From assembly GCA_965249215.1 (NCBI GenBank), contig CBDFLN010000002.1:1860001-1924000 (forward strand): a stretch of 64,000 nucleotides of DNA, given 5' to 3'. This document shows, in pieces, positions 59,401 to 64,000 of the stretch. Numbering within the stretch: position 1 is the first letter of the stretch; each line of letters starts with the position of its first letter. Made by a program: the position numbers and the translations under genes. Below the pieces are notes generated by a model that worked only from the letters and a program-made list of their open reading frames with translations, did no database searches and was not told the DNA's origin. The stretch is from G963667675 sp965249215. GTDB lineage: Bacteria; Chloroflexota; Dehalococcoidia; Lucifugimonadales; UBA3495.

Positions 59401-59925
59401 TTAGTCTCTACTCCGAAATCCCCTTGGCTCCGAGACCCTCCCCCAAGCCCGGGGCGGCCAATAACGGAACCATGCCTTGCCCAATAAGAGCCTCCGGTTC
59501 ACGGGACCAAAATGGCGGCTGTCGCGATCGCTGCCTTCCCGGTTGTCACCCATGACGAAGTATTCGTCAGGCCCCATCCACCATTCATGCAGAGTGCTGC
59601 GCTTTGGGGTCGAAGGCTGGTCCAGGTAGGTCTCCTTCAACAATTCCCCGTTTACGTAAACCAGGCCGTCATGCAGCCGTAGGTCTTCGTTGGGAAGTCC
59701 GACTATCCGTTTGATGAAGGTCCGGCCCCTTAACTCAGGGTTCGGGTCCGGAGGCTGGAGGACCACGATGTCCCCCCGGCGCAACAGGTCGTTGCGGTGA
59801 CAAGTCGCTACCGCCAATACCGATTCCCCGTCAGTCATCGTTGGCAGCATGCTATCGCCCCGTACCACGAACCGCGCCGACGTTAGCAGGTCCTTAAGCG
59901 TCTGCATGAATTCAAAGCTGGGCAT
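59401..59925 (-). CDS. S26-family signal-peptidase-like protease without a membrane anchor
   Basis: 174 residues. The catalytic serine is in GDSMLPTM (S25) and the general-base lysine in FIKRIVGLP (K72). VMGDNREGSDRDSRHFGPVNRRLLLGKAWFRYWP is the conserved C-terminal block. Unlike a normal signal peptidase I it has no N-terminal membrane segment; the first 20 residues are only moderately hydrophobic. It may therefore be soluble, like NiSOD-maturation peptidases, or need a partner to reach the membrane. No such partner gene is adjacent. Confidence 0.8.
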   Translation of the reverse strand: MPSFEFMQTLKDLLTSARFVVRGDSMLPTMTDGESVLAVATCHRNDLLRRGDIVVLQPPDPNPELRGRTFIKRIVGLPNEDLRLHDGLVYVNGELLKETYLDQPSTPKRSTLHEWWMGPDEYFVMGDNREGSDRDSRHFGPVNRRLLLGKAWFRYWPPRAWGRVSEPRGFRSRD

Positions 59926-60308
59926 TATGTCAACTAAATTTGGATCTTAAGGCCCAAGCCGCCCGCCCGCAGAGTGTATATCTCCAGAACCGGGCCGCCG
60001 CGGTGTTCACGAGCAGTCCAACTATTCTACTCCCATGCTCAGGAGTCCGACGTCAGCGGCGCATTCGTCGTATACGGAATCGCCCACCCGCCATGCACCC
60101 TAGCGCACAGGTTTTCCACGCGGTTGCGGAACATATCCACCAAAATCGCCGGGTTATCCACAAACTCAGCCCCGGTGACCTGGTAACGATGACGCGGCAG
60201 CGCAACCCCCAGCCGGGTCAGAAAATCTCGTTGACAGCGATACTGTGCCTCGCCTATTATTTCGGCGTAGCGTCGTGAATCTCACCACATAGACTGAAGA
60301 CCCCAGCA
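59926..60308. other. Gene-free stretch carrying the DUF1800 promoter
   Basis: About 380 bases with one short frame (59940-60278) that shows no family likeness and is not called. The promoter described next is the only clear signal. Confidence 0.5.
60231..60260 (+). promoter_or_regulatory. Sigma70 promoter for the DUF1800-DUF1501 operon
   Basis: Perfect TTGACA (60231-60236) and TATTAT (60255-60260) with an 18-base spacer. Transcription would begin near 60267. Confidence 0.65.
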
Positions 60309-60335
60309 TTGCGGTCCAACGGCTACAACCCCGGA

Positions 60336-61760
60336 ATGCCCTACGCAATGACAGCCATGCCCAACCAAGACATAGCCTTGATAGCCCACCTGATGCGGCG
60401 GGCCGGCTTCGGCGCAGCTCGGGACGAGCTGGAAGCCCGAGCCGCCAAGGGCTACGATGCAACGGTGGAGGAGCTCCTCCACCCTGAAACTCATCAGCCT
60501 CTGGACCGCATGGAGATGATGCGCTACCACCCTTGGGCCTGGCGCCCAGCGACCGTCCCCGGTATGGGCGCCGCAGAGTGGCTGCACGACATGATAAACA
60601 CCAAGAGGCCCCTGGAAGAGAAGATGGCCCTCTTCTGGCACCAGGTCTTCGCCACCGGCGTCTCCAAGGTGGACCACTACGACGACGTGATGGACATGGT
60701 CTTCAAGTTCCGGGAGAAGGGCATGGGAGACTTCCGGGAGCTTCTTTTGGAAATGGCCAGGGACCCGGCCATGATTTACTGGCTGGACAACTGCGAGAAC
60801 CACGCCCATGCGGTGAACGAGAACTGGGGCCGGGAGCTTCTGGAGTTGTTCAGCTTGGGGGTGGGCAACTACACCGAGACGGACGTCCTGGAGTGCTCCA
60901 GGGCCTTCACCGGGTGGACCATCCAGCCCAAGCTACCCCGCGGCCCGCTGGGGCGCCACGACTGGTTTTTCGAGTACCGGGAAGAGGACCACGACGACGG
61001 GGAAAAGACCTTCCTGGGCCAGACGGGGAACTTCGACGGGGCGGACATAATCCGCATCATCTGCGAGCAGCCGGCGACTTCCCGGTTCATCGGCCGGCAC
61101 CTTTACAACTTCTTCGTGGCCGACGAGGCGCAGGTGCCGGCCTGGTCCATGACCCCTCCCCTGGACCCGGAGGCGGTGGAGTTTCTGGCTGATACGTTGG
61201 TGGGGTCCAATTACGACATCCGCTCCACTCTGCGGGTCCTCTTCAACTCCGACTTCTTCAAGAACGCCCGCTTCACCCGTCTCAAGAGCCCGGCGGAAGT
61301 GGTGGTGGGCACATTGCGAATGGTAGGCGGAGCGGACTTCCCCGCTCCAGGGATAGGCAATCTGTCGCGCCAGCCCGGCTACATGGGACAGGACCTGCTC
61401 AACCCGCCCAGCGTCGAAGGGTGGCACACGGGGGCCGAGTGGATCAACAGCGGCTCCCTGATGCGCCGGGTGAACTTCACCGCGGACCTGGTTGGCGACC
61501 TGACCCGCCCCGGCGTCAGGGTGCTGGTGGAGCGGCTCAGGGCGCAGGGAGAGACCGCACCCCAATTGATGGTGGAGTGCTGCTTGGACCTGATGGGGCC
61601 ATTGGACGTAAGTCCCGGCAGCCGGGAGGAGTTGGTCGCTTTTGCAGCGGAGGGGGGCAACTTTAGCTGGGACGGCGCCGAGCAAACCCAGGCGTCCCTG
61701 GCCAGGGTGTCCGAGTTGCTGCAGCTCATAGTTGCTTTGAGAGAATACCAGTACGCCTGA
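60336..61760 (+). CDS. DUF1800 domain protein
   Basis: 474 residues from the ATG at 60336 (a TTG at 60309 is an alternative). LMRRAGFGAARDELEARAAKGYDATVEELL, KMALFWHQVFATG, NCENHAHAVNENWGRELLELFSLGVGNYTE and GRHLYNFFVADE are the family's marks; ENWGRELLELF is diagnostic. DUF1800 proteins are usually exported, but no signal peptide is seen here. They almost always pair with DUF1501, and the next gene is one. Function is unknown, possibly polymer or sugar handling. Promoter about 70 bases upstream. Confidence 0.88.
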   Translation: MPYAMTAMPNQDIALIAHLMRRAGFGAARDELEARAAKGYDATVEELLHPETHQPLDRMEMMRYHPWAWRPATVPGMGAAEWLHDMINTKRPLEEKMALFWHQVFATGVSKVDHYDDVMDMVFKFREKGMGDFRELLLEMARDPAMIYWLDNCENHAHAVNENWGRELLELFSLGVGNYTETDVLECSRAFTGWTIQPKLPRGPLGRHDWFFEYREEDHDDGEKTFLGQTGNFDGADIIRIICEQPATSRFIGRHLYNFFVADEAQVPAWSMTPPLDPEAVEFLADTLVGSNYDIRSTLRVLFNSDFFKNARFTRLKSPAEVVVGTLRMVGGADFPAPGIGNLSRQPGYMGQDLLNPPSVEGWHTGAEWINSGSLMRRVNFTADLVGDLTRPGVRVLVERLRAQGETAPQLMVECCLDLMGPLDVSPGSREELVAFAAEGGNFSWDGAEQTQASLARVSELLQLIVALREYQYA

Positions 61761-61781
61761 AATTAAAGGGGAGTGCGAGAT

Positions 61782-62912
61782 ATGACCGGAGCCGGCAAAG
61801 ACCCCGTCTTGGTAGTGCTCCAGTTGACTGGAGGGAACGACTATCTCAACACGGTCGTACCCTACGCCAACCCCTTGTACAGGGACTACCGCCCTGCGGT
61901 GGGGATTCCCGAGGACCAGGTGATTCCCTTGGACGACACGGTGGGACTGCACCCCCGGATGGGGCCCATGAAGGCTATGTACGACCGTGGAGACATGGCC
62001 GTTATCCACGGGGTGGGGTATCCCAACTCGCCCCGGTCCCACTTCCGCTCCATGGACATCTGGCACACCTGCGAGCCAGACACACTGGGCGCCGAGGGAT
62101 GGCTGGGAAGGGCGATCAAGGACATTGATCCCAACAAGGAGAACGTGCTTACTGCGGTGGCCTTCGGGTCGTCGCTTTTCCGGGCCTTGGTGCTGCCCGG
62201 CGTGCCGGTCGCCGTGGTGGACGACCTGGACACCTACGGGCTGCTTCCCGGCGTCTCGGAGCAACGGCAGCGGACCCGTATCCTGGAGCGGTTTGCCCGG
62301 CTCTACTCCCCGGTGATGGGCAGCGGGCCGGTGATGGACTACCTTGGCCAGACCGGGCTGGACACCCTGGAGGGAGCCGACACTCTGAAAGAAGCCCCCA
62401 AGATGTACTCGTCCAACGTCGAGTACCCGGATACGCCCTTGGCCAAGAGCCTGAAGGGCATCGCACAGGTGCACATGGCCGGCTTCGGAACCCGCATCTT
62501 CTACGTCGACCACGGTAGCTTTGACAGTCACTCCAACCAACTGGGAATGCACGACCAGTTGTGGACGGACGTGTCCCAGGGAGTCGAATGCTTCTTCGAC
62601 GATTTGGAAGGGCACGGCGTAGCCGACAACGTGGCGATGCTCATGTTCAGCGAGTTTGGCCGCAGGACCCACGACAACGGCTCGGGCACCGACCATGGGG
62701 CCGGGGGAGTGGCATTCGTGTTGGGTAAGGGTGTCAAGGGCGGCCAGTACAGCGAATACCCCTCCATGGAAGAGCGGGACCTGGAACAGGGAGACGTGGC
62801 GCCAAACCACGACTTCCGCGGGCTCTACTCCACCATTATCGAAGACTGGATGGGGCTGGACGCCCGGCCCATCGTGGCAGGCAGCTTCGAAAAGCTGCCG
62901 TTTATCGGGTAG
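61782..62912 (+). CDS. DUF1501 domain protein
   Basis: 376 residues from the ATG at 61782, which has GGGGAG 7 bases upstream; a GTG at 61773 abuts that site and is unlikely. VVLQLTGGNDYLNTVVPYANPLYRDYRPAVGIPEDQVIPL is the DUF1501 opening, with GFGTRIFYVDHGSFDSHSNQL and SEFGRRTHDNGSGTDHGAGG (sulfatase-like metal ligands) following. Most DUF1501 proteins carry a twin-arginine signal; this one does not, so it may stay inside the cell. It follows DUF1800 by 21 bases. Confidence 0.9.
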   Translation: MTGAGKDPVLVVLQLTGGNDYLNTVVPYANPLYRDYRPAVGIPEDQVIPLDDTVGLHPRMGPMKAMYDRGDMAVIHGVGYPNSPRSHFRSMDIWHTCEPDTLGAEGWLGRAIKDIDPNKENVLTAVAFGSSLFRALVLPGVPVAVVDDLDTYGLLPGVSEQRQRTRILERFARLYSPVMGSGPVMDYLGQTGLDTLEGADTLKEAPKMYSSNVEYPDTPLAKSLKGIAQVHMAGFGTRIFYVDHGSFDSHSNQLGMHDQLWTDVSQGVECFFDDLEGHGVADNVAMLMFSEFGRRTHDNGSGTDHGAGGVAFVLGKGVKGGQYSEYPSMEERDLEQGDVAPNHDFRGLYSTIIEDWMGLDARPIVAGSFEKLPFIG

Positions 62913-63028
62913 GGGACGATATTGGCCGTGCCCGCAGGAAGCCTGGCTCCGTCTCGCCCGCCTGTCTATCTTGCAAGGTCTAGAGGCTATCTCCATTGTC
63001 TGCCGGAGCCGACTGACGGACGGGGGCG

Positions 63029-64000
63029 ATGCTAACCGAAACCGTCGCCGGCCGGACCTATGACTATAGCCACAACGTAGGGCGGCAAGCCATTACCGAC
63101 GTGGGTTTCAGCTTTCCAGTGGACTTGACCCTGGACGCCGACGGTATCGCCTACGTGATTAACCGGGGTGGCGAGGAGATCAGCGGCGTGCCCTGGGACC
63201 GCACGGGCCTTGGGCAGCGAGTCAGCAGGGTATCCCTTGGCAGCCGGGCCGGGGAAGAAGAATACTTGGGCGAGTTTAGCGAGTACGGCAGCAGCCCAGG
63301 CCGGCTGATTTGGCCGGCGGGGATTGCCGCAGACAAACTAGGATACCTCTACGTTACAGACGAATGGACGAACCGGGTTTCGGTATTCGACAAAGAAGGC
63401 AACCTTCTACGTTGTTGGAACGCGGTGCAAAAGGGCGATGACGGACCCAACGGCATCAGCGGCATTGCCATAGATTCCAACGACACGCTGTACACTACGG
63501 ACGGCCGCAGCCACAAAGTCCGACAATTCGCCAGCGACGGAGCGTTCTTGGGCGCATGGGGTCACCGGGGCGGCGGAGAAGGGGAACTGGACTCGCCGTG
63601 GGGAATCGCCGTTGACGCCGACGGTTACGTGTACGTGGCCGACCACTTGAACCACCGGGTGCAAAAATTTACCGCCGACGGGCATTTCGTGGCCCAGTTC
63701 GGCGGCCCCGGCAGCAAGAAATGGCATCTGAATCACCCTACCGACGTGGCGGTGGACCCTGACGGCGACGTCTACGTATGCGATTGGAGCCAGAACGCCT
63801 GGCAACCGGGACGTATCAAGATCTTCGATCCAGAAGGGAAGTTTCTTACCTGTTTAGTAGAAGACGCCCAGCAACTTTCCAAGTGGGCCCAGATGACCGT
63901 GGATGCCAACGCCGACTATATCAAGCGCCGCCGCGAAGTCCGCAGCACCGCGCCCGAATGGGCCTTCGCTCTGCCCACGTCGGTCGAGTTCGACGCGGCT
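63029..64000 (+). CDS. NHL-repeat beta-propeller protein, 3' end outside window
   Basis: 324 codons open to the edge. NHL repeats are visible as PWGIAVDADGYVYVADHLNHRVQKFTADGHF and PTDVAVDPDGDVYVCDWSQN, plus PAGIAADKLGYLYVTDEWTNRVSVFDKEGN. Several blades of a propeller are thus present. No signal peptide is seen at the N-terminus, which starts MLTETVAGRTYDYSHNVG. GGACGGGGGCG precedes the ATG. Propellers of this kind bind ligands or act as streptogramin-lyase-like enzymes; which applies cannot be said. It sits about 115 bases after DUF1501 and may extend that operon. Confidence 0.8.
   Translation, partial: MLTETVAGRTYDYSHNVGRQAITDVGFSFPVDLTLDADGIAYVINRGGEEISGVPWDRTGLGQRVSRVSLGSRAGEEEYLGEFSEYGSSPGRLIWPAGIAADKLGYLYVTDEWTNRVSVFDKEGNLLRCWNAVQKGDDGPNGISGIAIDSNDTLYTTDGRSHKVRQFASDGAFLGAWGHRGGGEGELDSPWGIAVDADGYVYVADHLNHRVQKFTADGHFVAQFGGPGSKKWHLNHPTDVAVDPDGDVYVCDWSQNAWQPGRIKIFDPEGKFLTCLVEDAQQLSKWAQMTVDANADYIKRRREVRSTAPEWAFALPTSVEFDAA

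Noticed and set aside
59940..60278. 112-codon frame before the DUF1800 gene
   Set aside because: Runs through the promoter and shows no family likeness.
60933..62996. 687-codon antisense frame over DUF1800/DUF1501
   Set aside because: Typical high-GC shadow opposite two well-supported genes; no recognisable domain.

Overview
The window looks like a high-GC, free-living chromosome segment from a Chloroflexota bacterium, probably a SAR202-like Dehalococcoidia relative. That placement is an inference from gene content: several acyl-CoA dehydrogenases, a luciferase-like flavin oxidoreductase, MaoC-type hydratases, a DUF1800/DUF1501 pair, DUF1015, a glycine-rich double zinc-ribbon protein and an Ldh2-type dehydrogenase. 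No rRNA, tRNA or CRISPR array was found.

Left edge (1-7.5 kb) is an accessory region. It begins with the tail of an IS1182-like transposase. A complete IS1380-family element (2283-4001) follows, with 18-bp perfect terminal inverted repeats and a 5-bp CTTAA target duplication. Removing the element and one duplication joins the flanking minus-strand frames exactly. They restore one large surface protein: two FnIII, Calx-beta, five cadherin repeats, FnIII, Calx-beta, a bridging FnIII-like domain and a C-terminal metzincin protease. An in-frame TAA near 7247 also separates the membrane/signal segment from the body, so the gene carries two lesions. A lipoprotein gene lies just downstream.

8-30 kb is mostly housekeeping and metabolism. 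It holds the zinc-ribbon protein with a hairpin leader, a flavin oxidoreductase, an SDR epimerase, rsmG, an Lrp-type RAM protein and two acyl-CoA dehydrogenases. It also holds a small four-Cys HTH protein under a near-consensus promoter with LexA-like boxes, YqeK plus HIT, and an arginine cluster argJ-argB-argD-argG followed by an aspartate-type aminotransferase. After these come DUF1015, a serine/alanine-glyoxylate type aminotransferase divergent from pcrA, a zinc alcohol dehydrogenase and a GNAT enzyme.

29-33 kb holds a convergent type II restriction-modification pair whose 3' ends overlap. A NIPSNAP protein, a second PD-(D/E)XK-like protein and a PIG-L deacetylase follow.

33-54 kb contains a Ham1-like protein and a MoxR/VWA (CoxD/CoxE-like) pair. 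Two tandem PAP2 membrane enzymes lie behind a radical SAM/SPASM gene; one PAP2 carries a 56-residue C-terminal tandem duplication. PhoU, an SplB-like radical SAM protein with a LexA-like box and a ChlI-like ATPase follow. The row then has DUF1232, a hemW-selB-nurA string, a new-looking HExxH protein, an FAD oxidoreductase and an M42-type peptidase.

53.3-54.6 kb is a gene-poor repeat zone: a degraded HTH gene, a dispersed sequence also found near 34.4 kb, and 23 identical copies of a 23-bp unit. The right end (54.6-64 kb) carries an Ldh2-type dehydrogenase, a PfkB kinase, a DUF192 lipoprotein, two MaoC-like proteins, an unanchored S26 peptidase, DUF1800 and DUF1501, and an NHL-repeat protein running off the edge.
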